From NCBI GenBank assembly GCA_902555055.1, contig CACDQN010000001.1, positions 231,535 through 272,904 of the forward strand: a stretch of 41,370 bases of DNA, in the 5' to 3' direction. Source of the DNA: an uncultured Candidatus Actinomarina sp. Lineage in GTDB: Bacteria; Actinomycetota; Acidimicrobiia; Actinomarinales; Actinomarinaceae. Under the pieces are notes generated by a model. It made no database searches. It had not been told where the DNA came from and saw nothing but the letters and a program-made list of their open reading frames with translations. Position numbers and translations under genes: made by a program. This document shows, in pieces, positions 30,558 through 40,943 of the stretch; the first letter of the stretch is position 1, and every line of letters starts with the position of its first letter.

Positions 30558-30869
30558 ATGGCAAAACAACAGCAAATAAGAATAAAGCTCAAAGCTTACG
30601 ACAACTATGTTGTAGATGAGTCTGCGCGTAAAATTGCTGAAACAGTGTTAAAAACACAAGCAAAAGTTAAAGGTCCCGTGCCTCTTCCTACTCAAATACA
30701 TAGATACTGTGTTATAAGATCTCCTCACGTAGATAAAAAATCTCGAGAACATTTTGAAATGAGAATTCATAAAAGACTTATTGACATTGTCGAACCAACT
30801 CCAAAGACAGTTGATTCTTTAATGAGATTAGACCTACCTGCAGGCGTTGAGGTTGAGATTAAGTTATGA
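30558..30869 (+). CDS. rpsJ: 30S ribosomal protein uS10
   Basis: [63 protein letters not shown]. Confidence 0.98.
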   Translation: MAKQQQIRIKLKAYDNYVVDESARKIAETVLKTQAKVKGPVPLPTQIHRYCVIRSPHVDKKSREHFEMRIHKRLIDIVEPTPKTVDSLMRLDLPAGVEVEIKL

Positions 30870-31498
30870 ATACGTTAATTGCCAAAAAAATAGGTATGAC
30901 TCAAATCTTTGATGAAGACTCAAATGCTCTCGGTGTTACTGTTTTAGATGTATCAGACTGTAGAGTTGTTCAAGTTAAAAATAGTCAAAAAGATGGATAC
31001 GACGCAGTTCAGTTGACTATTGGATCAAAAAAGAAATTATCTAAGCCACTTGAAAGCCATTACAAAAAATATAAAGTAGATCCAGGAGAAATACTTTTTG
31101 AAGTAAGAGTAAATGAAGATACAGATTTGAATCCTGGTCAAAAAATAAATGTAAAAGATTTTTTTGAAATAGGTCAAAAAGTTGATATAACTGGAATTTC
31201 TAAAGGAAAAGGATTTGCAGGCGTAATGAAAAGACATAATTTTTCTGGTCAAAAAGCCAGTCACGGTGTACATAAAGTTCATAGAGCTGGTGGATCAATA
31301 GGTAATGCATCTTATCCAGGTCATGTTTTCAAAGGTCAAAAAATGGCTGGGCGAATGGGTAATCAAAAAAGTACCATTCAATCTGTTACGATTGTCGGTT
31401 TAGATGAAGAGCAAAACTATCTTTTAGTTAATGGTTCAGTACCCGGAAATAAGGGTAATATCGTTCAAGTCCAAAGCGCTGTGAAGGTAACAAAATGA
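30866..31498 (+). CDS. rplC: 50S ribosomal protein uL3
   Basis: [24 protein letters not shown]...[37 protein letters not shown]. Confidence 0.98.
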   Translation: MNTLIAKKIGMTQIFDEDSNALGVTVLDVSDCRVVQVKNSQKDGYDAVQLTIGSKKKLSKPLESHYKKYKVDPGEILFEVRVNEDTDLNPGQKINVKDFFEIGQKVDITGISKGKGFAGVMKRHNFSGQKASHGVHKVHRAGGSIGNASYPGHVFKGQKMAGRMGNQKSTIQSVTIVGLDEEQNYLLVNGSVPGNKGNIVQVQSAVKVTK

Positions 31499-32118
31499 CT
31501 GTAAAAATTGACACAATTAACATATCAGATAATAAAGTAACAAAAAAACAATATAAGTTTGAACCTATTGAAGAAATTAATCTTGGGTTACTTCACCAAG
31601 TAGTAAAAGGAAGTAGAACTAATTTTAGAAATAATACTGCTTCTGTAAAAACACGTGCACAAGTATCTGGAACTGGTGCAAAGCCTTGGGCACAAAAAGG
31701 AACTGGTAGAGCGAGACAGGGTTCTCTGAGGTCACCACAGTTTATAGGTGGTGGTATTGCTCATGGACCAGGAACAAGAGTTTATAGAGATAGAACACCA
31801 AAAAAAATGAAAAAGAAGGCACTGAACATGGCAATATCTCAAAGGCTATCTGAAGCATCAGTGTTTGTTCTAAGTGGAAAAGATTTTGAAACTCCATCTA
31901 CAAAACAAGCTGTTGGATCTCTTCAGGAACTTAAAATTGAAAGAGGCTTTACATTTGTTTATTCAGATAACGATGAAAACTTATATAAATCATTTAAAAA
32001 TATTAAAAACTCAAGGCTTGTATCTGTTAAAAAGTTAGCAGCAATAGATGTTATTTCTACAGACGACACAATATTTTCTGATAATGCTATTTCAGCATTT
32101 TTGGGAGATGAATCATGA
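31495..32118 (+). CDS. rplD: 50S ribosomal protein uL4
   Basis: GTGAKPWAQKGTGRARQGSLRSPQFIGGGIAHGP. Confidence 0.97.
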   Translation: MTVKIDTINISDNKVTKKQYKFEPIEEINLGLLHQVVKGSRTNFRNNTASVKTRAQVSGTGAKPWAQKGTGRARQGSLRSPQFIGGGIAHGPGTRVYRDRTPKKMKKKALNMAISQRLSEASVFVLSGKDFETPSTKQAVGSLQELKIERGFTFVYSDNDENLYKSFKNIKNSRLVSVKKLAAIDVISTDDTIFSDNAISAFLGDES

Positions 32119-32402
32119 AGTATTTAGAGGACGTACTCCTTGCACCTGTTATTTCTGAAAAATCTTATGATAGAATTTCAGAATCAAATTCGTACACTTT
32201 TTTTGTTGATCCAAAAACCGATAAGCCTCAAATTAAGAAAGCTGTAGAGCAAATGTTTGGTGTAAGCGTATTAAGAGTTAACACAATGTATCGAAAAGGT
32301 AAGAAAAAGCGTTTTGGGTACATCTATGGTCAACAAAGTACTAAAAAAATTGCAATTGTTACACTCCCAGAGGGTGAAACTATAGAAGCATTTGGAGTAT
32401 AG
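32115..32402 (+). CDS. rplW: 50S ribosomal protein uL23
   Basis: [49 protein letters not shown]. Confidence 0.97.
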   Translation: MKYLEDVLLAPVISEKSYDRISESNSYTFFVDPKTDKPQIKKAVEQMFGVSVLRVNTMYRKGKKKRFGYIYGQQSTKKIAIVTLPEGETIEAFGV

Positions 32403-32404
32403 GT

Positions 32405-33238
32405 ATGGGTTCTAAAAAAATAAGACCAGTAACACCGGGTATGAGAGGTCAGGTTTCAACTGACTTTAAAGATATTACTAAAAAGAAACCTGAAAAATCC
32501 TTATTGCAATCAAAAAAATCTTCTGGTGGCAGAAATAATAAAGGCAGAATTACCTCTAGACACAGAGGCGGTGGCCACAAACAAAAATACAGAATTATAG
32601 ATTTTAAAAGAGTTAAAGATGGAATCCCTGCTCGAGTTGCAGGTATAGAGTATGACCCTAATAGAAATGCTAGAATTGCCCTGCTTCATTATAAAGATGG
32701 TGAAAAAGCTTATATCATTGCACCTGATGGAATTAGTGTTGATGCAATAATTGAGTCAGGATCAAAAGCAGATATAAAAGATGGGAATTGTCTACCTTTA
32801 AGAAACATACCGGCTGGTACCTTTGTTCATGCTGTTGAACTTCGACCAGGTGGAGGAGCAAAAATGGCAAGATCAGCTGGTTCCTCAGTTCAATTAATGA
32901 GTAAAGAGGGTGAGTCAGCTTTACTTAGACTTCCTTCGGGAGAAATGAGAACTGTATCTATGGACTGTAGGGCAACAGTCGGAACTGTTGGTAACTCTGA
33001 AGCTGAGCTTACAAAATTAGGCAAGGCAGGACGAAGTAGATGGAAAGGCGTTAGGCCTCAAACGAGAGGTGTTGCAATGAACCCAGTAGATCACCCACTT
33101 GGTGGTGGAGAAGGTAAATCATCAGGAGGTAGAGTACCTGTAAGTCCTTGGGGAAAACCTGAGAAAAAAACTCGAAACAAGAAAAAGTACAGTAATAAAT
33201 CAATTGTCAGAGGACGATCTCAAAAAGGTAGAAATTAA
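32405..33238 (+). CDS. rplB: 50S ribosomal protein uL2
   Basis: [23 protein letters not shown]...[23 protein letters not shown]. Confidence 0.98.
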   Translation: MGSKKIRPVTPGMRGQVSTDFKDITKKKPEKSLLQSKKSSGGRNNKGRITSRHRGGGHKQKYRIIDFKRVKDGIPARVAGIEYDPNRNARIALLHYKDGEKAYIIAPDGISVDAIIESGSKADIKDGNCLPLRNIPAGTFVHAVELRPGGGAKMARSAGSSVQLMSKEGESALLRLPSGEMRTVSMDCRATVGTVGNSEAELTKLGKAGRSRWKGVRPQTRGVAMNPVDHPLGGGEGKSSGGRVPVSPWGKPEKKTRNKKKYSNKSIVRGRSQKGRN

Positions 33239-33240
33239 AT

Positions 33241-33504
33241 ATGGCTAGAAGTTTAAGAAAAGGACCATTTGTTGATGAGCATCTTTTGAAGAAGGTCGAA
33301 GATGCACAAAACACAGGTAATAAAAGTGTTATCAAAACGTGGAGCAGAAGATCAACAATTGTTCCTGAGATGGTTGGTTTGACTATTGCAGTACATAACG
33401 GAAGACAACATTTACCTGTTTTTATAACTGAAGCAATGGTTGGTCACAAATTAGGAGAGTTTTCTCCAACTAGAACATTTAGAGGACATCCGGGACAAAA
33501 CTAA
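33241..33504 (+). CDS. rpsS: 30S ribosomal protein uS19
   Basis: [20 protein letters not shown]...[52 protein letters not shown]. Confidence 0.98.
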   Translation: MARSLRKGPFVDEHLLKKVEDAQNTGNKSVIKTWSRRSTIVPEMVGLTIAVHNGRQHLPVFITEAMVGHKLGEFSPTRTFRGHPGQN

Positions 33505-33851
33505 TGGAAAATACAACAGTTAAAGCACAAGGAAAATATATTCGTCAATCACCATACAAGATGAGATTAGTACTCAACTTGATAAGAGGTTTAGAAGTAC
33601 AAGACGCACTCAATGTCTTAACATTCACAAAAAGAAAAGCTGCTACAGAAATAAAGCAGGTCTTAGAGAGTGCTTTAGCTAATGCAGAAGCTAACTATAA
33701 TTTAAATCCTTCAGATTTATATATTTCAAAAGCTATTGCAAATGAAGGCCCAACTCTTAAAAGATTTAGACCAAGAGCAAGAGGTAGAGCTGGAAGAATT
33801 AATAAAAGAACATCGCATTTGTTGATAGAGTTAGAAAGCGTAGGTGAATAA
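33504..33851 (+). CDS. rplV: 50S ribosomal protein uL22
   Basis: [28 protein letters not shown]...[20 protein letters not shown]. Confidence 0.97.
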   Translation: MENTTVKAQGKYIRQSPYKMRLVLNLIRGLEVQDALNVLTFTKRKAATEIKQVLESALANAEANYNLNPSDLYISKAIANEGPTLKRFRPRARGRAGRINKRTSHLLIELESVGE

Positions 33852-34750
33852 TGGGTCAAAAAACACATCCTTATGCATTCAGAATTGGAATTGTAAATGA
33901 CTGGAAGTCACGTTGGTTTAATGGAAAAGATTACAAGGACTTAGTCAACCAAGATTATCAAATTAGAAAGTTTTTAACAAAAGAGCTACCTAAAGCAGCT
34001 GTATCACGAGTAGATATTGAAAGAAGAGATAAAGGTGGAACTTTAACTGTAGATATCCACACTGCTAGACCAGGAGTAGTTATCGGAAGAAAAGGTGTTG
34101 AAGCCGATAGATTAAGAAAAGGTATTGAAAAACTTTCAAAGCAACCAGTAAAACTTAACATTATCGAAATTCGTGAAGCTGAATTAGATGCACAACTTTT
34201 ATCAAGAGGAATAGCAGATCAATTGGAAAACAGAGTAGCTTTTAGAAGGGCTATGAAAAGGGCAGTTACGGCTGCATTAAAAGCTGGTGCGGAAGGCGTT
34301 AGAGTTGAGTGTTCTGGACGATTAGGCGGTGCAGAAATGGGTCGTAGAGAATGGTACAGAGAAGGAAGAGTACCTCTCCATACCTTAAGAGCTGATATTG
34401 ATTTTGGACGAGCTACAGCTCATACAACAGTTGGTGCAATTGGAGTTAAAGTATGGGTTTATAAAGGTGATGTAGTTGGTTCTAATAAACTAAGACAAGA
34501 AAAAATTTCAGCCGAAGCTAATTTAGCAAGTGGTGGACCTGCAGCGGGTAGGGTAAAGTCTGTTAAGTCAAGAGCAGAGGCAGCTGTTGGAGAACAGAAA
34601 AAATCAAAAATTCTTGAAGCTGGTGGTGGTAAGAAAGCCAGTGACGAAAAAAGTTCAAATATCGTTGAAGCTGGTGGCGGCAAAAAAATTACAAAAGAAG
34701 TAGCCCAAGCAGATTTTGAAGAAGAAAAATCAATATTGGAAGAAGAATAA
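33851..34750 (+). CDS. rpsC: 30S ribosomal protein uS3 with acidic/repetitive C-terminal tail
   Basis: [23 protein letters not shown]...[10 protein letters not shown]...[30 protein letters not shown]. Confidence 0.97.
   Translation: MGQKTHPYAFRIGIVNDWKSRWFNGKDYKDLVNQDYQIRKFLTKELPKAAVSRVDIERRDKGGTLTVDIHTARPGVVIGRKGVEADRLRKGIEKLSKQPVKLNIIEIREAELDAQLLSRGIADQLENRVAFRRAMKRAVTAALKAGAEGVRVECSGRLGGAEMGRREWYREGRVPLHTLRADIDFGRATAHTTVGAIGVKVWVYKGDVVGSNKLRQEKISAEANLASGGPAAGRVKSVKSRAEAAVGEQKKSKILEAGGGKKASDEKSSNIVEAGGGKKITKEVAQADFEEEKSILEEE
34607..34687 (+). repeat. Two-copy in-frame repeat in the rpsC tail, [K/N]I[L/V]EAGGGKK, 51-nt period
   Basis: [10 protein letters not shown] (34607-34636) and [10 protein letters not shown] (34658-34687). 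Confidence 0.85.
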
Positions 34751-34759
34751 ATTATGTTA

Positions 34760-35167
34760 ATGCCTAAAAAAACAAAATTTAGAAAATCACATAGAGGCAG
34801 AAGAAAAGGCAACTCTAAAGGCGGTAATGTTGTTACTTTTGGAGATTATGGTATTCAAGCCGTTGAAACTTCATATGTAACTGGAAGACAAATTGAGGCT
34901 GCAAGAATAACTATTACAAGAACTATGAAACGTGGTGGTAAAGTATGGATTAATATTTTTCCACACAAACCAGTAACTCAAAAACCTGCTGAAGTAAGAA
35001 TGGGTTCAGGTAAAGGTAATGTTGAGTATTATGTTGCAGTTGTGAAACCCGGAAGAATAATTTTTGAAATTTCAGGTGTACCTGAAGATGTTGCTAGAGA
35101 AGCTATTAGAAAAGCTGGACACAAATTGCCAATGAAAACTAAGTTTGTGAAAAGGGATACCTTATGA
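34760..35167 (+). CDS. rplP: 50S ribosomal protein uL16 (ATG at 34760, or 34754)
   Basis: [23 protein letters not shown]...[40 protein letters not shown]. Confidence 0.97.
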   Translation: MPKKTKFRKSHRGRRKGNSKGGNVVTFGDYGIQAVETSYVTGRQIEAARITITRTMKRGGKVWINIFPHKPVTQKPAEVRMGSGKGNVEYYVAVVKPGRIIFEISGVPEDVAREAIRKAGHKLPMKTKFVKRDTL

Positions 35168-35373
35168 GCGTTAATGATTTAAGAGAATTATCAATTAGTG
35201 AATTACAAAACAAAATAATTGATTTAAAGAAAGAACTTATGGACTCAAGATTCTCATTGGCCACAAGCCAATTGGAAGATACATCTGTTTTTAAAAAAAT
35301 TAAAAAAGAAATTGCACAGGCTAATACCGTTTTAACTGAAAAAATTAATAAAGAAAGTATTGAGGAAGTGTAA
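35164..35373 (+). CDS. rpmC: 50S ribosomal protein uL29
   Basis: [52 protein letters not shown]. Confidence 0.95.
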   Translation: MSVNDLRELSISELQNKIIDLKKELMDSRFSLATSQLEDTSVFKKIKKEIAQANTVLTEKINKESIEEV

Positions 35374-35375
35374 TT

Positions 35376-35639
35376 ATGACTGATTCAAATAGAACATTTA
35401 GGAAAACAAGAACAGGAATAGTTACTTCTGATTCAAGAGAAAAAACAGTAACTGTATCTATAGAAATTCAATTTCCGCATCCTAAGTATAAAAAAATTGT
35501 TAAGAAAACTAGAAAACTACACGCTCACGATGAGAGTTTTGAAGCAAAAGTGGGAGATACCGTAAAAATTATGGAAACAAAGCCTTATTCAAAGACAAAA
35601 AAATGGCGTGTTACAGAGATTGTTGAGAGAGCTAGATGA
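35376..35639 (+). CDS. rpsQ: 30S ribosomal protein uS17
   Basis: [45 protein letters not shown]...[21 protein letters not shown]. Confidence 0.97.
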   Translation: MTDSNRTFRKTRTGIVTSDSREKTVTVSIEIQFPHPKYKKIVKKTRKLHAHDESFEAKVGDTVKIMETKPYSKTKKWRVTEIVERAR

Positions 35640-36004
35640 TACAAAAAGAATCAAGATTAAAAGTTGCCGATAATTCTGGAGCAAAAGAAGTCCTTTGTAT
35701 AAAAGTTAAGGGTAGCTCTAGGATTAGATATGCAGGTTTAGGCGATGTATTTGTTGCAACTGTAAAAGATGCGATACCAGGTGGTCAGATTAAAAAAGGT
35801 GAAATAGTTAGTGCGGTTGTAGTTAGAACAAAAAAAGAAACCAGAAGAAAAGATGGTACGTATATAAGATTTGATGAGAATGCTTGTGTGATTATTAATG
35901 ATCAAGATCAGCCAAGAGGAACAAGAATTTTTGGGCCTGTTGGGCGAGAATTAAGAGAAAAGAAATTCATGAGAATAGTTTCTCTTGCACCGGAGGTTAT
36001 ATAG
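35636..36004 (+). CDS. rplN: 50S ribosomal protein uL14
   Basis: [50 protein letters not shown]. Confidence 0.98.
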   Translation: MIQKESRLKVADNSGAKEVLCIKVKGSSRIRYAGLGDVFVATVKDAIPGGQIKKGEIVSAVVVRTKKETRRKDGTYIRFDENACVIINDQDQPRGTRIFGPVGRELREKKFMRIVSLAPEVI

Positions 36005-36306
36005 TGAAAATTAAAAAAGGCGATACCGTGAAAGTTATCTCTGGAAAAGATGCAGGTAAGCAAGGTAAAGTTCTCCAAGCTTTTCCTAAGAAAGGAACAG
36101 TTTTAGTAGAGGGAGTTAATGTTACGAAAAAGCATCAAAAACCTCAAGGCCAAACTATGCAAGGTGGGGTAATTGATAAAAGTATGCCTTTAAATGTTTC
36201 TAATGTAGCCTTAGTTGTAAAGAAAAAAGCAGGAAGAGTTTCATATAAATTTGATAAAAATGGAAAAAAATACCGAGTTTTGGCTCAGACAGGTGATGAA
36301 GCATGA
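36004..36306 (+). CDS. rplX: 50S ribosomal protein uL24 (GTG start)
   Basis: KIKKGDTVKVISGKDAGKQGKVLQAFPKKGTVLVEGVNVTKKHQKP. Confidence 0.97.
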   Translation: MKIKKGDTVKVISGKDAGKQGKVLQAFPKKGTVLVEGVNVTKKHQKPQGQTMQGGVIDKSMPLNVSNVALVVKKKAGRVSYKFDKNGKKYRVLAQTGDEA

Positions 36307-36848
36307 TTCCTAGATTAAAAGAGCAATTTAGAAATGAGCTTAAAAGTACAGTTATGGATCAATTGAGCTTAGAAAATGTAAATGAAATTCCTACACTTGA
36401 AAAAATCGTAATCAACATTGGTGATGGAAAAGCTGCTACTGATGGAAGAGCCCTTGAGTCAATGGTAGATGAGTTAACAGCTATTTCAGGACAGAAACCT
36501 GTTATTAGAAGAGCAAAGAAATCCATTGCTGGATTTAAAATTAGAGAAGGAATGCCTATTGGCGTATCTGTCACATTGAGGGGCGATAGAATGTGGGAAT
36601 TTTATGATAGATTTGTTCAGGTTGTTGTACCAAGAATTCGTGACTTCAGAGGCTTTAATAAAAAATCCTTTGACGGTAACGGAAACTATACTCTAGGCTT
36701 AACTGAGCAATTAGTATTTCCTGAGGTTGAATACGATAAAGTTAGAGATATTCGAGGAATGAATATTACAATTGGTACTTCTGCTAACGATAACAACCAG
36801 GGTTATGTACTATTACAAACGCTAGGATTTCCGTTTAGGGAGAATTAA
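36303..36848 (+). CDS. rplE: 50S ribosomal protein uL5
   Basis: [13 protein letters not shown]...[41 protein letters not shown]. Confidence 0.97.
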   Translation: MIPRLKEQFRNELKSTVMDQLSLENVNEIPTLEKIVINIGDGKAATDGRALESMVDELTAISGQKPVIRRAKKSIAGFKIREGMPIGVSVTLRGDRMWEFYDRFVQVVVPRIRDFRGFNKKSFDGNGNYTLGLTEQLVFPEVEYDKVRDIRGMNITIGTSANDNNQGYVLLQTLGFPFREN

Positions 36849-36850
36849 AT

Positions 36851-37156
36851 ATGGCAAAGACAAGTAAAATAGCTAAAAATAATCAAAGAAAAAGAACTAT
36901 TGGTGTTTATTCCGACAGGCGTCAGGAACTATTAGATATCATTAAAGATCCTGAAACCTCATATGATGAAAAAAGAGAAGCACAAAAGAAGATTGCAAAA
37001 ATGCCAAGAGACGCATCTCCAACTAGACACAGAAATAGGTGTGAAGTAACCGGCAGACCTCGAGGTACACTAAGGAAGTTTGGAATGTCAAGAAACACAT
37101 TTCGTGACTTAGCATTAAAAGGTGAGCTTCCTGGAATTAAGAAAGCATCTTGGTAA
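36851..37156 (+). CDS. rpsN: 30S ribosomal protein uS14 (long, C-minus form)
   Basis: 101 aa; [51 protein letters not shown]; no CxxC zinc motif. Confidence 0.96.
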   Translation: MAKTSKIAKNNQRKRTIGVYSDRRQELLDIIKDPETSYDEKREAQKKIAKMPRDASPTRHRNRCEVTGRPRGTLRKFGMSRNTFRDLALKGELPGIKKASW

Positions 37157-37157
37157 T

Positions 37158-37556
37158 ATGAACTCAGATCCAATCTCCGATTTCTTAACTAGAATAAGAA
37201 ATGCTTCTATGGTTAACAAATCAACTGTTTCTATTCCTCACTCAAAATTTAAACATGAACTTTCAAAGCTACTTAAAACTGAAGGCTATATCAGTGATGT
37301 AAAAGTAAATGGCGAATCTTCACAAAAAGAATTACAAATTGATTTAAAATATTCAGAAAACGGATCTCCAGTGTTGGCTGGATTAAACAGATTGAGTAAA
37401 CCTGGTCGCAGGCTATATGTTGGCTCAGATGAGCTTCCAAGAAACAATGGTGGATTGGGAACTGTTATTATATCGACATCAAGAGGTCTTCTTTCCGACT
37501 CAGAGGCTCGTAAACGTAAGTTAGGTGGAGAGTTAATTTGCGAGGTATGGTCATGA
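37158..37556 (+). CDS. rpsH: 30S ribosomal protein uS8
   Basis: MNSDPISDFLTRIRNASMVNKSTVSIPHSKFKHELSKLLKTEGYI...STSRGLLSDSEARKRKLGGELICEVWS. Confidence 0.97.
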   Translation: MNSDPISDFLTRIRNASMVNKSTVSIPHSKFKHELSKLLKTEGYISDVKVNGESSQKELQIDLKYSENGSPVLAGLNRLSKPGRRLYVGSDELPRNNGGLGTVIISTSRGLLSDSEARKRKLGGELICEVWS

Positions 37557-38104
37557 GTAGAATAGGAAACAAGCCAGTTGTAATCCCTGAAAAAGTTGAG
37601 TTGAACATTTCAGGAAACAAGATTTCTGTAAAAGGTCCAAAGGGCGAATTATTTACAGAAGTTGTTGATGATAGGATACAATTTGCTATTAAAGAAAATG
37701 AACTAATTTTTTCTAGATCTTCAGATTCACCAGAAGTAAGAAGTCTTCACGGTCTGTATAGGTCATTAGTTTCAAATGATATTCAAGGTGTAATTGAAGG
37801 TTATAGTAAAACACTTTTGCTTCAAGGCGTTGGACATAGAGCTACATTAAAAGGTAACGATATTGAGATACTTTGTGGATTTTCTCACCCAGTAATTTTT
37901 AAAAAAGTTGAAGGAGTTTCATTTGAAGTTCCTGACCAAAACACAATTATTGTATCGGGTATTGATAAAGCCTTAGTCGGTCAAGTCGCGGCTAATATAA
38001 GAGCTATTAAGCCACCAGAGCCATATAAAGGTAAAGGTATTCGTTATAAAGACGAATACGTTAGGCGAAAAGCAGGTAAAGCTGCTGTGACTGCGGGAGC
38101 TTAA
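37553..38104 (+). CDS. rplF: 50S ribosomal protein uL6
   Basis: MSRIGNKPVVIPEKVELNISGNKISVKGPKGEL...PEPYKGKGIRYKDEYVRRKAGKA; ATGA overlap with rpsH. Confidence 0.97.
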   Translation: MSRIGNKPVVIPEKVELNISGNKISVKGPKGELFTEVVDDRIQFAIKENELIFSRSSDSPEVRSLHGLYRSLVSNDIQGVIEGYSKTLLLQGVGHRATLKGNDIEILCGFSHPVIFKKVEGVSFEVPDQNTIIVSGIDKALVGQVAANIRAIKPPEPYKGKGIRYKDEYVRRKAGKAAVTAGA

Positions 38105-38110
38105 GTTTTA

Positions 38111-38458
38111 ATGAAAGTAAAAGATAAAAGATTACACAGAAAAATAAGGATAAGAAAAAAAATCTCTGGAACATCCGCTGTTCCTAGATTGGCTGTTTTT
38201 AAAAGTAACAACAATATTTATGTTCAAGCAATTGACGATTTAAATCAAGTTACAGTAGCTTCTGCAAGTACACTTTCAAAAGAAATTAAATCAAAGAATT
38301 TATCAAATGAATCAGCTAAGGAAGTTGGGGAGCTTCTTGGCTCAAAACTCAAAGATTTAAAAATTAAATCTGCAGTATTTGATAGAGGAGGTTACATTTA
38401 CCACGGTAGAGTTAAGTCTCTTGCAGACGGAGTAAGAGATAAAGGAATAGAATTTTAA
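38111..38458 (+). CDS. rplR: 50S ribosomal protein uL18
   Basis: [37 protein letters not shown]...[26 protein letters not shown]. Confidence 0.97.
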   Translation: MKVKDKRLHRKIRIRKKISGTSAVPRLAVFKSNNNIYVQAIDDLNQVTVASASTLSKEIKSKNLSNESAKEVGELLGSKLKDLKIKSAVFDRGGYIYHGRVKSLADGVRDKGIEF

Positions 38459-39009
38459 TGTCAGAGATAGAATTTCAAGAGAGTGTTATACACATTAATA
38501 GAGTCGCAAAAGTTGTAAAAGGTGGACGAAATTTTGCCTTTACAGCACTTGTAGCTGTAGGTGATGGTAATGGTAATGCAGGTATTGGTTATGGTAAAGG
38601 TTCAGAAGTGCCGCTAGCAATTCAAAAAGCAATTGAAAATGCAAAAAAGAATGTGCATGAAATACCAATGGCTGGATCTACAATTGTTCACACAATTATA
38701 GGTAAACATGGCTCCTCAAGAGTTTTACTAAAACCAGCAGCACCTGGTACTGGAGTAATTGCTGGTGGAGCTGCACGACAAGTGCTTGAAGTAGCTGGAG
38801 TTAAAGATATTTTAGCTAAATCATTGGGATCTCCAACACACTTAAATGTAGCTAAGGCAACTATGCAAGGTTTACTAAATCAGAGAACTCCAGATATCGT
38901 AGCAAAACTTAGAGGTAAAAAAGCTTCAGAAGTTGCACCTCCAGGATTAGTAGCTGCATATGAGAGTACAAAAGCTCAAAAAAAAGTACAGGTTGTAGAT
39001 GAAAGTTAG
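38458..39009 (+). CDS. rpsE: 30S ribosomal protein uS5
   Basis: [49 protein letters not shown]. Confidence 0.98.
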   Translation: MSEIEFQESVIHINRVAKVVKGGRNFAFTALVAVGDGNGNAGIGYGKGSEVPLAIQKAIENAKKNVHEIPMAGSTIVHTIIGKHGSSRVLLKPAAPGTGVIAGGAARQVLEVAGVKDILAKSLGSPTHLNVAKATMQGLLNQRTPDIVAKLRGKKASEVAPPGLVAAYESTKAQKKVQVVDES

Positions 39010-39178
39010 GATAACCTTAAGAAGAAGCTTGATCGGTCAGAAGCCAAAGGCTAGAGAAACTGTTAGAAGTTTAGGATTAAAGAAAATTAACTCATATACT
39101 GAAAGAGAAATTAACCCTATGATTCAAGGTATGCTCGACAAAATAGAACATCTTGTTGAAATTGAGGAAATAAAATAA
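38999..39178 (+). CDS. rpmD: 50S ribosomal protein uL30 (59 aa, absent from the ORF track)
   Basis: [59 protein letters not shown]; overlaps the rpsE stop and the rplO start. Confidence 0.95.
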   Translation: MKVRITLRRSLIGQKPKARETVRSLGLKKINSYTEREINPMIQGMLDKIEHLVEIEEIK

Positions 39179-39627
39179 TGAAAAAACTTAGATTTCATCA
39201 TTTAAAACCAACCCCTGGTTCAACTAAGCAAAAATTGAGAAAAGGTAGGGGTGAAGCTGGTAAAAGAGGAAAGACAGCTGGTAGAGGTACAAAAGGAACA
39301 GGAGCTAGAAAAACTGTTCCAGCATACTTCGAAGGTGGTCAGATCCCTCTTTACAGAAGAATTCCTAAATTAAGAGGTATTAAAAACGGTCCAAAAATGT
39401 CGTATGTCGTTGTAAATGTTAGTGAACTTGAAGAAAAAAATGTTGAAGGTGAGGTTACACCTGATTCACTTCGTGAACTTGGCTTAACAAGAAAAAAAGG
39501 CCTTGTCAAAGTTCTTGGTGATGGTGAAATAACAAAAAAAATTGACTTAAAAATCCATGCAATTAGTGAAATTGCAAAAAATAAAATCGAGAGTGCTGGC
39601 GGAACAGTAGAGATTATAGAAGAGTAA
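39178..39627 (+). CDS. rplO: 50S ribosomal protein uL15
   Basis: FHHLKPTPGSTKQKLRKGRGEAGKRGKTAGRGTKGTGARKTVPAYFEGGQIPLYRRIPKLRG. Confidence 0.97.
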   Translation: MKKLRFHHLKPTPGSTKQKLRKGRGEAGKRGKTAGRGTKGTGARKTVPAYFEGGQIPLYRRIPKLRGIKNGPKMSYVVVNVSELEEKNVEGEVTPDSLRELGLTRKKGLVKVLGDGEITKKIDLKIHAISEIAKNKIESAGGTVEIIEE

Positions 39628-39629
39628 AT

Positions 39630-40943
39630 ATGCAGCTCTCAATATTTAGATATATTTTTAAAATTCCAGATTTAAGAAAAAGAATATTTTTCACATTGTT
39701 CATGTTTGCTGTGTATCGATTAGGTGCAGCAGTTCCTGTTCCAGGTGTTGATTTAGAGGCTGTTCAACGATTAACTGACTCTGGATCTCAAGCTGGTATC
39801 TATGGTCTTCTTAATCTTTTCTCTGGAGGTGCTCTAGAAACTTTTTCTGTCTTTGCATTAGGAATTATGCCTTATATCACTGCAAGTATTATTTTACAAT
39901 TACTTACTGTTGTTATTCCTAGATTACAAAAGCTTCAAGAAGAAGGAGAGTCAGGTAGAAAAGTAATAACACAATGGACTAGATACATAACAGTTGTATT
40001 AGCGCTTCTTCAGTCAACTGCATTAACTTATCTTTTTTCCAGTGGAAGCCTCACAGGAGGTATATCTTTAATACCAAACTATACACCATCTAGAGTTGGC
40101 TTAATCGTACTTACGATGACTGCTGGAACTGCTTTTATTATGTGGATAGGTGAACTTATATCTCAAAGAGGTGTTGGTAATGGCATGTCATTAATTATAT
40201 TTGCAAGTATTGTTAGCCAACTTCCTGCACAATTTGGAGGAGCATACCAAGTCACCGCTGGTCAGGGAAGGATCGGTCAATTTTCATTTTTGATGCTTAT
40301 GTTCTTTTTAATGATTGTAGGAATAATCTATGTTGAACAAGGACAGAGAAGGATTCCTATTCAGTTTGCAAAAAGAGTTAGAGGTAGGAAAGTGATGGGA
40401 GGTCAAAGTACTTATATTCCACTGAAAGTAAACAGTGCTGGTGTTATCCCTGTTATATTTGCAACAAGCATACTTTTCTTTCCAGCTTTGGTGGCAACTT
40501 CTCTTCCACAAGATAACTCCGTAACTGCTGCAATTAGAAATTGGATAGATGTTAATTTAGCTAACTCTCAAGGAACAACCTGGTTTTACATTTTCTTCCT
40601 AGGGATTTTAATTATATTTTTTACATATTTTTATACAACTATCCAGTTTGACCCAGTTAGGCAGTCAGACATGATTAGAAGACAAGGTGGATTTATACCT
40701 GGTGTTAGACCTGGAATATCTACTACCAACTATTTATCACACATTCTTAATCGCATAACTTTACCTGGCTCTATATTCTTAGCTTCAGTAGCTGTATTAC
40801 CATCAATCGCTTCTGCTATTTGGGATATACCACTCGGCTTCAGTGGAATTTCAATTTTAATCACTGTTGGCGTTGCTTTGGAAACAATGAAGCAAATCGA
40901 AAGCCAACTAAGTATGAGAAACTATGAAGGATTCATTGATTGA
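39630..40943 (+). CDS. secY: Preprotein translocase subunit SecY
   Basis: AVYRLGAAVPVPGVD...LGIMPYITASIILQLLTVVIPRLQKLQEEGESGRKVITQWTRY... Confidence 0.98.
   Translation: MQLSIFRYIFKIPDLRKRIFFTLFMFAVYRLGAAVPVPGVDLEAVQRLTDSGSQAGIYGLLNLFSGGALETFSVFALGIMPYITASIILQLLTVVIPRLQKLQEEGESGRKVITQWTRYITVVLALLQSTALTYLFSSGSLTGGISLIPNYTPSRVGLIVLTMTAGTAFIMWIGELISQRGVGNGMSLIIFASIVSQLPAQFGGAYQVTAGQGRIGQFSFLMLMFFLMIVGIIYVEQGQRRIPIQFAKRVRGRKVMGGQSTYIPLKVNSAGVIPVIFATSILFFPALVATSLPQDNSVTAAIRNWIDVNLANSQGTTWFYIFFLGILIIFFTYFYTTIQFDPVRQSDMIRRQGGFIPGVRPGISTTNYLSHILNRITLPGSIFLASVAVLPSIASAIWDIPLGFSGISILITVGVALETMKQIESQLSMRNYEGFID

Noticed and set aside
37122-37157. N-terminal extension of the rpsH ORF ([12 protein letters not shown])
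   Set aside because: It overlaps the rpsN 3' end in another frame; canonical uS8 starts MNSDPISDFLTRIRNA at 37158.
35164-39180. Numerous 1-10 nt gene overlaps (ATGA, TAATG) in the ribosomal operon
   Set aside because: Normal translational coupling in compact bacterial operons; not remarkable by itself.
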